A DNA stretch of 64,000 nt from an uncultured Flavobacteriaceae bacterium (GTDB lineage: Bacteria > Bacteroidota > Bacteroidia > Flavobacteriales > Flavobacteriaceae): positions 372,001 to 436,000 of the forward strand of contig CANMSI010000003.1 in NCBI GenBank assembly GCA_947500575.1, written 5' to 3'. Within the stretch, counting starts at the first letter, position 1; the number at the start of each line of letters is the position of its first letter. Positions 16,266 to 24,977 of this stretch are shown here, one piece after another. The notes below the pieces were generated by a model. That model made no database searches. It was not told where the DNA came from and saw only the letters and a list, made by a program, of their open reading frames with translations. The translations under genes were made by a program, and so were the position numbers.

Positions 16266-16283
16266 AGCATTATTAGTAATGCT
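16266..16283 (+). promoter_or_regulatory. Hairpin just before the prenyltransferase start codon
   Basis: A 7-bp perfect stem (AGCATTA at 16266-16272 with 16277-16283) with loop TTAG ends 8 bases before the UbiA ATG. A second perfect palindrome, TTGCTTA-AA-TAAGCAA, lies at 16158-16173. The first could affect ribosome access; the second could be an operator. Neither has a T-run. Confidence 0.35.
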
Positions 16284-16291
16284 ATAATCAC

Positions 16292-17152
16292 ATGCTTTTA
16301 GACCTTAAAATTTCGAGACCAGGACTTTGGTTTCCCACGGTATGGATATATTTAGTTCCTTTTAGCAATCAAGAGGCATTTTGGAGAACATTTCCGTTTT
16401 GGTTAGGACTGCTCTTTGTGACTTTCCCTCTAAATTACTTGGTATACGGCTTAAACGATTTTAACGATGTGTACGCAGATGCTGTAAATGATAGAAAGGG
16501 AAATTTCCTTTTCGGCGCCAAAGCCCCCAAAGAGAAGTTGAAAGGTGTTCCCTTAAAAATAACGGTTATTATAGTTCCCTTTATGGCCGTGTTTACTTTT
16601 ATGGCAGGCACGCAAATGTTCTTGTTGTTGCTCTTAATGGTGGGAATGAATATTGCTTATAATTTTAAACCTTTTCGGTTAAAGGAGAGACCTCCTTTTG
16701 AAATTCTTATTCAGATAGGATATGTGGTTACAGCGCTTTTTAGTACCGAACTAAATAACCTACCTCAACTGCCTTGGCAAACGCTTGTATATCTCTCTTT
16801 GTTTGCCTTTCAGGCGCATATTGCGGGCGAAATTATGGACATTGAACCCGATATAAAAGCTGGAAAAAAAACTACAGCAACCCTATTAAAGCGTAAAAAA
16901 GCGAAGATAATTATGCTTTTTCTGCTTGTAGTAGAGGCTGTACTGGTATGGTATTGGTTTCAAGATCTGGTGCTGTCCTCTTTTTTAGGAGTATTTGCAT
17001 TTTGGTTGCTGCTTGATGTTTTTATCTTTTTTAAAGACCGCCCTTACACCTTAAAACAAATGCAATTTTTTGGCTATGCAATTAACCTTTCGGCCATTCT
17101 ATCGATGATTTGGGTGCTCTATAGTGGAAAACTATTAAACCCCATTTTCTAA
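16292..17152 (+). CDS. UbiA-family prenyltransferase
   Basis: A 286-residue polytopic membrane enzyme. The two Asp-rich motifs of the UbiA family are present: NDFNDVYADAVND at about 56-68 and DIEPDIKAGKKTTA at about 185-198, which bind magnesium and the prenyl diphosphate. About eight membrane helices are seen. The acceptor is not identifiable; candidates are quinone, haem or carotenoid precursors. Because the second motif lacks the features of MenA or CtaB that would settle the matter, no gene symbol is given. It stands alone, divergent from ftsX. Confidence 0.85.
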   Translation: MLLDLKISRPGLWFPTVWIYLVPFSNQEAFWRTFPFWLGLLFVTFPLNYLVYGLNDFNDVYADAVNDRKGNFLFGAKAPKEKLKGVPLKITVIIVPFMAVFTFMAGTQMFLLLLLMVGMNIAYNFKPFRLKERPPFEILIQIGYVVTALFSTELNNLPQLPWQTLVYLSLFAFQAHIAGEIMDIEPDIKAGKKTTATLLKRKKAKIIMLFLLVVEAVLVWYWFQDLVLSSFLGVFAFWLLLDVFIFFKDRPYTLKQMQFFGYAINLSAILSMIWVLYSGKLLNPIF

Positions 17153-17194
17153 AGATTCCATACCTATTAGCTTTTCGTTTTCAGGGATTAAAGC

Positions 17195-17202
17195 TATTTT
17201 TG
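17195..17202 (+). promoter_or_regulatory. Minus-7 promoter box for leuS
   Basis: TATTTTTG fits TAnnTTTG and lies 58 bases before the leuS ATG. The minus-33 region has only a T-run (17172-17175), so it is a partial match. Confidence 0.4.
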
Positions 17203-17260
17203 CCACTGCACAAAACCACAGCTTTTTTTAAAGCAAGAAGGTTTTTTTAATGGCATAGAA

Positions 17261-20107
17261 ATGAACTACGATTTTAAAGAAATTGAGGCCAAATGGCAAC
17301 AGTATTGGGCAACCAATCAAACGTTTAAAGCTCAAAATAATTCAGATAAACCCAAGTACTACGTCTTAGATATGTTTCCTTATCCTTCAGGGGCAGGTTT
17401 GCATGTTGGCCATCCATTAGGATATATTGCTAGTGATATCTATGCTCGCTACAAGCGGCATAAAGGATTTAATGTATTACATCCTATGGGCTATGATTCT
17501 TTTGGATTGCCTGCTGAACAATATGCCATACAAACAGGACAGCACCCCGCAAACACTACTTTGGTTAATATTGAAGGAGGTGTGGATAAAGATGGGAAGG
17601 AAATAGAAGGATACCGAAAACAACTAGACCGCATGGGCTTTTCCTTTGATTGGAGTAGGGAAGTGCGCACATCAAATCCGAGCTATTATAAATGGACGCA
17701 GTGGGTTTTTATACAGCTTTTTAACTCCTGGTATAATATCACTTCAGATAAAGCGGAAGATATTGGTGCTTTGATTTCAATTTTTGAGAAAGAGGGCAAT
17801 ACGAACATCAATGCGATTTGCGATGATGATACTGCAGCATTTTCAGCTGCTGATTGGAATCAGTATTCCAAAAAAGAACAAGAAGAAATACTTTTAAAAT
17901 ATAGGTTAACGTATTTAGCAGATACAGAGGTAAACTGGGTTCCTGCTTTGGGAACGGTATTGGCCAATGATGAAATTGTGAATGGGGTTTCTGAACGCGG
18001 AGGGCACCCGGTAGTCAGAAAAAAGATGACCCAATGGAGCATGCGCATAACGGCTTATGCACAACGCTTGCTTGATGGTTTGGATACCATAGATTGGCCA
18101 CAACCATTAAAGGATACCCAAACTAACTGGATAGGGAGGTCTGAAGGAGCTGAGGTAACGTTTCAAATTCCCAACTCAGAATTTGAAATCCCAGTTTTTA
18201 CAACACGCCCTGATACTATTTTTGGAGTGAGTTTTATGACCTTGGCTCCAGAACATGAGCTGGTGGAGAAAATTACCACCCCAGAACAAAAAGATGAAGT
18301 CGAAGCCTATGTAGCAGCAACTGCCAAACGTTCAGAACGAGATCGAATGGCCGATGTAAAAACAATTAGTGGTGCATTTACAGGGGCCTATGCACAACAT
18401 CCTTTTAGTAAGGAGCCTATCCCTATTTGGATAGGAGATTATGTGTTGGCGGGTTATGGAACAGGAGCGGTGATGTCTGTGCCTTGTGGCGATCAACGCG
18501 ATCATGATTTTGCTTCTCATTTTAACATTCCGATACCCAATATTTTTAAAGATGTTGATGTTTCTGAGGAAGCCTTTGCAGACAAGGCCACCACTGTCAT
18601 TGCCAATTCTGACTTCTTAAATGATTTGTCTTATAAGGAAGCGGTTAGAAAAGCGATAGATGCTTTGGAAGATCTGGGGCAAGGCAGGGGTAAAATTAAT
18701 TACCGTATACGAGATGCAGTGTTTAGCAGGCAACGTTATTGGGGAGAACCCTTTCCAGTGTATTATGCAGACGGAATGCCACAGATGATTGCTGCAGAAC
18801 ATTTACCGGTGAAGCTCCCAGAAGTTGAAAAATATTTGCCCACTGAAACCGGAGAACCTCCCTTAGGAAATGCAACCCATTGGGCTTGGGACACACTGAA
18901 GAATGAAGTGGTGAGCAATGATCTTATAGATCATAAAACGGTATTCCCATTAGACCTAAATACCATGCCGGCTTGGGCAGGGAGCTCTCAGTATTTTAAT
19001 AGATATATGGATCCTCATAATGATGCGGAAATCTTTTCCCAAGAGGCTATCAATTACTGGGAAGATGTAGACTTGTATATAGGAGGAGTAGAACACGCTA
19101 CCAGCCATTTGTTGTATGCCCGTTTCTGGCAAAAATTTATGTTCGATAGAGGACTAGTGCCTAAGGACGAATTTGCCAAGAAAGTCATTAACCAAGGAAT
19201 GATTACTGGAACGAGTGCTTTTGTTTATCGAGAAGAGGGGACAAATAATGTAATTTCTAAAGGATTAATTTCCAATAAGAAAGTTATGCCGATACATACA
19301 AATGTTTCTTTTGTAAACTCTTCTGATGAATTGGACATCGAAAGCTTTAAAGAATGGCGTCCGGAATATAAGGATGCCAACTTTGTTTTGGAAGATGGAA
19401 AGTACGTTGTTGGGAGAGAAGTGGAAAAAATGTCAAAATCCAAGTACAATGTGGTGAACCCAGATGCCATCTGTGAAGCTTATGGAGCAGATTCTTTGCG
19501 TTTGTACGAAATGTTTTTAGGGCCTTTGGAACAATCCAAACCTTGGAACACTGCTGGGATTACGGGAGTGCATAGCTTTCTTAAAAAATTATGGCGCTTG
19601 TATTTTGATGAAAATGGAGCCAAATTCACGGATGCTACTCCTACAAAGGAAAATTATAAAACACTCCACAAAACCATTAAAAAAGTGGAAGAAGATATTG
19701 AGAACTTTTCGTTTAACACTTCGGTATCTACTTTTATGATTTGTGTAAATGAACTGTCTTCTCAAAAATGTACCTCAAAAGAAATTTTGGAGTCGCTGGC
19801 TATTCTAGTGTCTCCTTATGCGCCGCATATAGCGGAAGAATTATGGGAGCAGTTAGGTCATAGTACTTCCATTGCCACTATTGCCTTTCCAAAATTTCAA
19901 GAACAATACCTGGTAGAAAGTAGTAAGGAATACCCTATCTCGTTTAATGGTAAAATGCGTTTTACCATGGAGTTGTCATTGGATTTGGATAAAGAGGCGA
20001 TAGAAGCAGCGGTGATGGCACATGAAAAAACGCAACAACAATTGCAAGGACGCACCCCTAAGAAGGTCATTGTAGTGCCAGGAAAGATTGTAAACATCGT
20101 GGGTTAG
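17261..20107 (+). CDS. leuS: Leucyl-tRNA synthetase
   Basis: A 948-residue class I synthetase that charges tRNA-Leu. Class motifs are HVGH (in GAGLHVGHPLGY, near residue 48) and KMSKS (in VEKMSKSKYNVV, near 728). The CP1 editing domain shows TTRPDTIFGVSF, whose Thr-rich strand hydrolyses mischarged tRNA. Before KMSKS there is a leucine-specific insert (about 650-720). Compared with E. coli LeuRS (860 residues), the extra length lies in an insert at about 150-195 near the CP1 entry and in that leucine-specific insert, both typical of Bacteroidota. A SemiSWEET gene follows by 27 bases. Confidence 0.98.
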   Translation: MNYDFKEIEAKWQQYWATNQTFKAQNNSDKPKYYVLDMFPYPSGAGLHVGHPLGYIASDIYARYKRHKGFNVLHPMGYDSFGLPAEQYAIQTGQHPANTTLVNIEGGVDKDGKEIEGYRKQLDRMGFSFDWSREVRTSNPSYYKWTQWVFIQLFNSWYNITSDKAEDIGALISIFEKEGNTNINAICDDDTAAFSAADWNQYSKKEQEEILLKYRLTYLADTEVNWVPALGTVLANDEIVNGVSERGGHPVVRKKMTQWSMRITAYAQRLLDGLDTIDWPQPLKDTQTNWIGRSEGAEVTFQIPNSEFEIPVFTTRPDTIFGVSFMTLAPEHELVEKITTPEQKDEVEAYVAATAKRSERDRMADVKTISGAFTGAYAQHPFSKEPIPIWIGDYVLAGYGTGAVMSVPCGDQRDHDFASHFNIPIPNIFKDVDVSEEAFADKATTVIANSDFLNDLSYKEAVRKAIDALEDLGQGRGKINYRIRDAVFSRQRYWGEPFPVYYADGMPQMIAAEHLPVKLPEVEKYLPTETGEPPLGNATHWAWDTLKNEVVSNDLIDHKTVFPLDLNTMPAWAGSSQYFNRYMDPHNDAEIFSQEAINYWEDVDLYIGGVEHATSHLLYARFWQKFMFDRGLVPKDEFAKKVINQGMITGTSAFVYREEGTNNVISKGLISNKKVMPIHTNVSFVNSSDELDIESFKEWRPEYKDANFVLEDGKYVVGREVEKMSKSKYNVVNPDAICEAYGADSLRLYEMFLGPLEQSKPWNTAGITGVHSFLKKLWRLYFDENGAKFTDATPTKENYKTLHKTIKKVEEDIENFSFNTSVSTFMICVNELSSQKCTSKEILESLAILVSPYAPHIAEELWEQLGHSTSIATIAFPKFQEQYLVESSKEYPISFNGKMRFTMELSLDLDKEAIEAAVMAHEKTQQQLQGRTPKKVIVVPGKIVNIVG

Positions 20108-20134
20108 TAAGTTTGAAACGTAACATATAATGAT

Positions 20135-20389
20135 TTGGATAAGGTAGAAATTTTGGGTCTTGTTGCTGCTGTGCTTACCACCGCCTCTTTTGTACCGCAA
20201 GTGCTTAAAGTATGGAAACAGAAGTCTGCAAAAGACATTTCGCTTAGCATGTATGTGGTATTCTCTCTTGGTCTAGGACTTTGGTTGGTATATGGTTTTT
20301 ATATTAATAGCCTCAGCATTATGATTGCCAATAGCATAACACTGGTCCTGACTTTTGCCATTATTTGGGCGAAATTGAAATACAAATAA
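20135..20389 (+). CDS. SemiSWEET sugar transporter (TTG start)
   Basis: An 84-residue protein with three membrane helices and the PQ-loop signature (SFVPQV, Pro21-Gln22), the hallmark of SemiSWEETs, which dimerise to move sugars such as sucrose or glucose. KSAKDISLSMYVVFSLG is the conserved helix 2 entry. No ATG fits the frame: an ATG at 20130 closes after five codons, and the TTG at 20135 gives the family N-terminus MDKVEILGL. It is 27 bases after leuS and may be read from the same transcript. Confidence 0.9.
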   Translation: MDKVEILGLVAAVLTTASFVPQVLKVWKQKSAKDISLSMYVVFSLGLGLWLVYGFYINSLSIMIANSITLVLTFAIIWAKLKYK

Positions 20390-20392
20390 TTG

Positions 20393-20511
20393 AAATACCC
20401 CCCCTAAAAAAATACTTATTCGATATAAAATATATTTTTTAGCAAAATACCCCCATAAAAAATGGGGTGATAATGTTATTATTTGATCTTTTTATCGAAA
20501 ATACCCCTATA
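20393..20511 (+). repeat. Three phased AAATACCCC repeats before ald
   Basis: Three direct copies of AAATACCCC(n)TA lie at 20393-20406, 20445-20457 and 20498-20511. Their C-runs begin at 20398, 20450 and 20504, so the spacing is 52 and 54 bases, close to five helical turns. The second copy forms a hairpin (CCCCAT/ATGGGG, 20451-20467), and the third abuts a TATATTTTG sequence that resembles a minus-7 box with one extra base. The region has no gene and no T-run terminator. It looks like an operator array for a protein that wraps or bridges DNA, as Lrp-type regulators do. Confidence 0.6.
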
Positions 20512-20579
20512 TTTTGTGAATATGCTTTTTATTTAGTGAAAATTTGTTCATTTTTGAATACAAACTAAAAAAGTACATC

Positions 20580-21680
20580 ATGATTATAGGGGTTCCAAAA
20601 GAAATCAAAAACAATGAAAGCCGAGTTGGTATGACACCTGCTGGAGTATTTGAGCTGGTAAAGAACAATCACAAGGTATATGTGCAATATGGGGCAGGAG
20701 AAGGAAGTGGTTTTTTTAATGAAGATTATCAAAAGGTTGGAGCAATCATCCTAGATACCATAGGGCAGATATATGCCATAAGTGATATGATTGTAAAGGT
20801 GAAGGAACCCATAGAAGAAGAATATGATCTTATTCAGAAAGGACAATTGGTATTTACCTATTTTCACTTTGCGTCTAGCGAACCACTCACAAGGGCGATG
20901 ATTGCTAGCAAGGCTATTTGCATAGCTTACGAAACGGTTGAAGATGAAGATGGTACCTTGCCTTTATTAACCCCCATGTCAGAGGTTGCAGGTAGAATGG
21001 CAATTCAGCAAGGTGCTAAATATTTGGAGAAACCTGTAAAAGGTAGAGGTGTTTTGTTAGGAGGTGTGCCAGGTGTGGCTCCAGGCAAAGTGCTGATACT
21101 AGGCGCAGGTGTAGTGGGGATACAGGCTGCAAAAATGGCAGCAGGTTTGGGGGCACATGTCACGGTTTTGGATATCAATATGAAACGTCTTCGTTATGTA
21201 AATGACGTAATGCCACCCCATGTGGTAACAGAGTTTTCTAATGAATACAACATTAGAAAATATATTAAAACACACGATTTGATAATTGGAGGTGTTTTGT
21301 TGAAAGGAGCAAAAGCCCCGAATCTTATAAGTCGTGATATGATTAGTGATATGAGACCCGGAACCGTAGTAGTAGACGTTGCGGTAGATCAGGGCGGATG
21401 TATAGAAACTACAAGACCCACAACCCACGAGGACCCAGTGTATTTAATTGATGATGTAGTACACTATGCGGTTGCCAATATGCCAGGGGCAGTGCCCTAT
21501 ACTTCTACCATGGCATTAACAAACGTAACATTACCTTATGTTCTTAAACTGGCCAATCTTGGTTGGGAAGAAGCATGTGAAAGAGATGATTCATTAAAAA
21601 AAGGATTGAATATTATTGGAGGTAAGGTAGTATATAAAGAGATTATGGAAGCCTTTCATTGGGATGCAATTGTAAATTAA
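20580..21680 (+). CDS. ald: Alanine dehydrogenase
   Basis: A 366-residue NAD-dependent enzyme that interconverts L-alanine and pyruvate with ammonia. The N-terminal substrate domain has Arg15 (NNESRVGMTP), Lys75 (KVKEP) and His96 (TYFHFAS), the known substrate-binding and catalytic residues; the nucleotide domain shows GAGVVGIQAAKMAAGLGA. An upstream start at 20544 would add 12 residues, but the ATG at 20580 gives the family start MIIGVPKEIKNNE. It sits alone behind a phased repeat array. An Lrp/AsnC regulator is encoded about 0.9 kb away on the opposite strand. Confidence 0.97.
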   Translation: MIIGVPKEIKNNESRVGMTPAGVFELVKNNHKVYVQYGAGEGSGFFNEDYQKVGAIILDTIGQIYAISDMIVKVKEPIEEEYDLIQKGQLVFTYFHFASSEPLTRAMIASKAICIAYETVEDEDGTLPLLTPMSEVAGRMAIQQGAKYLEKPVKGRGVLLGGVPGVAPGKVLILGAGVVGIQAAKMAAGLGAHVTVLDINMKRLRYVNDVMPPHVVTEFSNEYNIRKYIKTHDLIIGGVLLKGAKAPNLISRDMISDMRPGTVVVDVAVDQGGCIETTRPTTHEDPVYLIDDVVHYAVANMPGAVPYTSTMALTNVTLPYVLKLANLGWEEACERDDSLKKGLNIIGGKVVYKEIMEAFHWDAIVN

Positions 21681-21801
21681 ACTTCCTACAATTTGGCAGT
21701 ATCTGGCAGTTTTATTGGTTTGGCGCGTTTTTTGATCTTTTTTAGTTCCCATGTACTGGGGAATGTTTTGTATATTTAATTAAAATTTAAAGGAAAAAAT
21801 T

Positions 21802-22494
21802 ATGATGACCTATTATATATTGATTGGTGCCATTGCACTGGTTAGCTGGTTAGTTAGTAGCCGACTTAAGAGTAAGTTTAAGCATTATTCCAAAGTGCAG
21901 TTGCGCAATGGTATGAGCGGAGCAGAAATTGCTGAAAAGATGTTAGCCGATCATGGAATTACAGATGTGCAAGTGGTTTCTACTCCTGGAATGCTTACGG
22001 ATCATTACAATCCAAAAAATAAAACGGTAAACCTTAGTGAAGGTGTCTACAACCAACGCAATGCATCCGCTGCTGCAGTAGCAGCACATGAATGTGGCCA
22101 TGCTGTGCAACATGCACAAGCCTATGAGTGGTTAACAATGCGCTCCAAACTAGTACCTGTGGTGCAAGTAACTTCCGGAATGTCTACTTGGGTTGTTTTT
22201 GGTGGTTTAGCTTTAGCAGCAGGAACAGGATTAGGATGGGGTATTTATGTAGCCATTGCTGGTTTAATTATGATGGGTTTTGCAACCTTATTCAGTTTTG
22301 TAACCTTACCGGTAGAATACGATGCTAGTAATCGTGCTTTAGCGTGGTTAAAAAATAAGCATATGGTAAGTCAGGAAGAATATAAAGGCGCAGAGGATGC
22401 TTTAAAATGGGCTGCGCGCACCTATCTTGTAGCAGCTTTAGGATCTTTGGCCTCCTTATTATATTGGGCCTGGGCAATTTTTGGAAGTGATTAA
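21802..22494 (+). CDS. Membrane zinc metallopeptidase (Zn_peptidase_2/YugP type)
   Basis: A 230-residue membrane protein with an N-terminal helix (about 4-20), the zinc signature HECGH at 96-100 and, further on, two hydrophobic spans (about 118-160) and a C-terminal one (about 207-227). The stretch VNLSEGVYN and PVEYDASNRAL, where the Glu gives the third zinc ligand, complete the YugP-like family pattern. Members are thought to act on membrane or envelope proteins, but substrates are unknown. A second ATG follows directly (21805). It ends at a strong terminator. Confidence 0.92.
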   Translation: MMTYYILIGAIALVSWLVSSRLKSKFKHYSKVQLRNGMSGAEIAEKMLADHGITDVQVVSTPGMLTDHYNPKNKTVNLSEGVYNQRNASAAAVAAHECGHAVQHAQAYEWLTMRSKLVPVVQVTSGMSTWVVFGGLALAAGTGLGWGIYVAIAGLIMMGFATLFSFVTLPVEYDASNRALAWLKNKHMVSQEEYKGAEDALKWAARTYLVAALGSLASLLYWAWAIFGSD

Positions 22495-22520
22495 ACAAGG
22501 AAAAATCAAAAAAAGAATTA

Positions 22521-22545
22521 AAAGGCTCCAGATGGAGCCTTTTTT
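22521..22545. terminator. Bidirectional terminator between metallopeptidase and lrp
   Basis: A 9-bp stem (AAAGGCTCC at 22521-22529 with complement to about 22542) with loop AGAT is followed by a T-run at 22540-22545; the A-run upstream gives T on the other strand. It overlaps the last codon of the convergent lrp gene and probably serves both transcripts. Confidence 0.85.
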
Positions 22546-23014
22546 ATATGGTAATTTGCCTGTCTATCTGTTGGTTTAAAGAAATGAAAGTCTCTGTTCT
22601 GGAAACCCCTTCTATTTGTTGAATATTCTTGTTAAGTACATGCATCAGGTGTTCGTTGTCTTTGCACAGTACCTTTATTAAAATAGACCAATTCCCAGTA
22701 GTATAATGGCACTCTAAAACTTCTGGAATCTTTTCCAACTGTTTTACCGCCGCCGGATTGCTCATGGCTTTGTCTAGAAAAATTCCAATATAGGCCATGG
22801 TCGTATATCCCAGTACTTTGGGGTTAATCACAAATTTAGACCCAGCGAGTAAACCAGAGTTTTCTAGTTTTCTCAAACGCTGGTGTATAGCCGCCCCAGA
22901 AATACCGATGTTTCTAGCAATTTCTAAAATAGGTTTTCTAGCATCTTGCATTAAGAATCGTAAGATCTTTTTGTCAATGCCATCAATTTTTACGCTTTTG
23001 TTAGAAGATTTCAT
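22544..23014 (-). CDS. Lrp/AsnC-family transcriptional regulator
   Basis: A 156-residue regulator: a winged helix-turn-helix at about 10-60 (DKKILRFLMQDARKPILEIARNIG, then AIHQRLRKLENSGLL) and a C-terminal RAM ligand-binding domain (about 75-150: MAYIGIFLD, VLECHYTTGNWSILIKVL). Such proteins form octamers and sense amino acids. Neighbours are alanine dehydrogenase and a saccharopine dehydrogenase-like gene, so it may control amino-acid breakdown; the phased repeats before ald are candidate targets. This link is inference. Confidence 0.95.
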   Translation of the reverse strand: MKSSNKSVKIDGIDKKILRFLMQDARKPILEIARNIGISGAAIHQRLRKLENSGLLAGSKFVINPKVLGYTTMAYIGIFLDKAMSNPAAVKQLEKIPEVLECHYTTGNWSILIKVLCKDNEHLMHVLNKNIQQIEGVSRTETFISLNQQIDRQITI

Positions 23015-23062
23015 GAATTTGATTTCAGATATATGTAAATATACCTAAAATCATTGCAATTC

Positions 23063-24436
23063 TTAATGAGTAATAGATGCAGGGTTATAGCCTACATAGG
23101 GTACATGATATTCTCTAAAAACAATACCGTAGGTAGCTAATTCACTAAGAATGGGTTCGTAGACCTCTTTGTTTATTGGGATTTGAACTCCTGGAGTAGT
23201 TATCTTCTCATTCAGAATTAGCAGGGTAGCCATCGCCACTGGAAGACCCACTGTTTTCGCCATGGATGTATGTGTTCTATTTTCCCCGTTAACAACCATA
23301 TTGGAATCTATTTGAAGCTTCTCACCTTCCAATTCATATCCAAATTTGTGATACATCACAATCATATCTTTATCATCAGCTGCTAAGGACCAGCTTTCCT
23401 CTAATATTTCTTGTAATATTTGGGCAGGAGTTCCTTCTCCACGTTTAATCTTCTTTTCCGAATCAAAGAGCTGCAATTCTAAGAGCTTTGCCCACATAAT
23501 ATCGTCCTGATCTATTTTTAAATAGTGTCGCAATTTTAGCTCAACGGAATCTGTAGGAGAATATGGTAGAAAGAGATTGACAAATGCTCGGTACGACATG
23601 CCTTCTGAATCTTCAATGATATAATCATCATCCGTCATCCCCAATTGTACAAACATATTCCAGGCTTTCGAAAATCCAACACGTCTAATAGTACCTCTGT
23701 ATAAGGTTAAAACATCGTTAAGACCATATATTTCTCTGTAATTGAGGGAATCTCTATTGGCATAGGCCTCAAATTGTCCATAACCCTCTACTTCTAAGAA
23801 TTCTGTGCGTCTAAACAATTTGTGGTAGGGAATATATTTATAAGTACCTTCTTGTATGAATTTAGCAGCTCCCCCTTGACCCGCTACAACTACATTTCTT
23901 GGGTTCCATGTAAATTTATAATTCCACAGATTGGTGTCGCTTTCTGGTGCTACCAGACCTCCTGTAAAAGATTCAAAAAGAATAAGCTTTCCTCCTTTAT
24001 CTCTAATGCCATCTATTAATTGCATTGCACTCATATGATCAATCCCTGGATCCAATCCAATCTCGTTCATAAAGACCAAGCCTTTTTCTTTGACTTTCTG
24101 GTCTAATTCCATTATTTGTTTACTTATATAGGAAGCCGTAACTAAGTGTTTTTCATACGTCAAACAATCTTCTGCAACTTTAATATGCAAACGGGGTGGG
24201 AGCATTGAAACTACAATAGAAGCATTTTTAATGGCTTCTTTCCGGGCATCGTCCTTGAAAATATCAAGTTGTAAAACAGTACAGGCCCGATGCGAAGAAA
24301 TGTGCGTAGCGATGTTTTCTGGTCGCAAATCTGCAATGGTTAAATGCAAGTTTTCTGTGGATGCTTTTTCAAGGAAATAATCCAAAAGATAAGAGGTAGA
24401 TTTTCCTGCACCGAATACAAGTATTTTTCGCAACAT
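23063..24436 (-). CDS. Saccharopine dehydrogenase family enzyme
   Basis: A 457-residue NAD(P)-dependent enzyme with N-terminal Rossmann motif GAGKSTSYLLDYF, VVSMLPPRLHIKVAEDC, and NEIGLDPGIDHMSA, features of the glutamate-forming saccharopine dehydrogenase (Lys9-like) group. The C-terminal part includes EGTPAQIL and GYELEGEKLQIDS. It likely works in lysine metabolism through saccharopine. It lies 48 bases upstream of lrp on the same strand and may share a transcript. Whether it acts in synthesis or degradation is not visible; in flavobacteria degradation is more usual. Confidence 0.87.
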   Translation of the reverse strand: MLRKILVFGAGKSTSYLLDYFLEKASTENLHLTIADLRPENIATHISSHRACTVLQLDIFKDDARKEAIKNASIVVSMLPPRLHIKVAEDCLTYEKHLVTASYISKQIMELDQKVKEKGLVFMNEIGLDPGIDHMSAMQLIDGIRDKGGKLILFESFTGGLVAPESDTNLWNYKFTWNPRNVVVAGQGGAAKFIQEGTYKYIPYHKLFRRTEFLEVEGYGQFEAYANRDSLNYREIYGLNDVLTLYRGTIRRVGFSKAWNMFVQLGMTDDDYIIEDSEGMSYRAFVNLFLPYSPTDSVELKLRHYLKIDQDDIMWAKLLELQLFDSEKKIKRGEGTPAQILQEILEESWSLAADDKDMIVMYHKFGYELEGEKLQIDSNMVVNGENRTHTSMAKTVGLPVAMATLLILNEKITTPGVQIPINKEVYEPILSELATYGIVFREYHVPYVGYNPASITH

Positions 24437-24520
24437 CTGTTTTAAGTACTTTTATACATTTAATAACGGATACTAAGGTATCAAATTGTTACATTTATAA
24501 AAAAAATAGCTATTGAAGTT

Positions 24521-24904
24521 ATGAACAAAACAATTTGTTTGACTGGAATCTTCTTTGGAGCAACCGCTGTCTTACTCGGAGCTTTTGGAGCTCATGGCTT
24601 GGAGAAATTGGTAGATGCAGATGCAATTCAGACTTTTGAAACGGGAGTTACCTATCAAATGTATCACGCACTCTTTTTATTGATTTTAGGGAACATCAAT
24701 AGGATACCTGAATCACAAAAAAAGCTGGTGTTCTATTGTGTCGCGCTTGGCGTGCTTCTTTTTTCTTTTTCAATTTACTTTTTGGCTACCAATAGTTTAA
24801 CTGGCTTTGATTTTAAAAAGATAGCATTTATAACCCCTTTGGGTGGAGGTTTGATCATTTTGGGATGGGTATTTTTTGGAATTCGAATGTTTCAGCAGAA
24901 ATAA
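24521..24904 (+). CDS. DUF423 membrane protein
   Basis: A 127-residue protein with four membrane helices and the DUF423 signatures GAFGAHGL (about 21-28), YQMYHALFLL and ITPLGGGLIILGW. The family (YwdK/YgdD type) is widespread and uncharacterised. It is divergent from the saccharopine dehydrogenase-like gene and ends 73 bases before pckA, which has its own promoter box. Confidence 0.92.
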   Translation: MNKTICLTGIFFGATAVLLGAFGAHGLEKLVDADAIQTFETGVTYQMYHALFLLILGNINRIPESQKKLVFYCVALGVLLFSFSIYFLATNSLTGFDFKKIAFITPLGGGLIILGWVFFGIRMFQQK

Positions 24905-24948
24905 GCGAATTAAAACGATTTTTAATGGAGGGTCGGTGTAAATTTTTA

Positions 24949-24956
24949 TAATTTTG
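24949..24956 (+). promoter_or_regulatory. Minus-7 promoter box for pckA
   Basis: TAATTTTG fits TAnnTTTG and ends 21 bases before the pckA ATG, giving a short leader of about 15 bases. The minus-33 position has only a T-run near 24919-24923. Confidence 0.5.
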
Positions 24957-24977
24957 CACAAACAAAAACTAAAAAAC

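Noticed and set aside
24954-24977. Upstream TTG start for pckA
   Set aside because: It lies inside the minus-7 promoter box, so it cannot be in the transcript.
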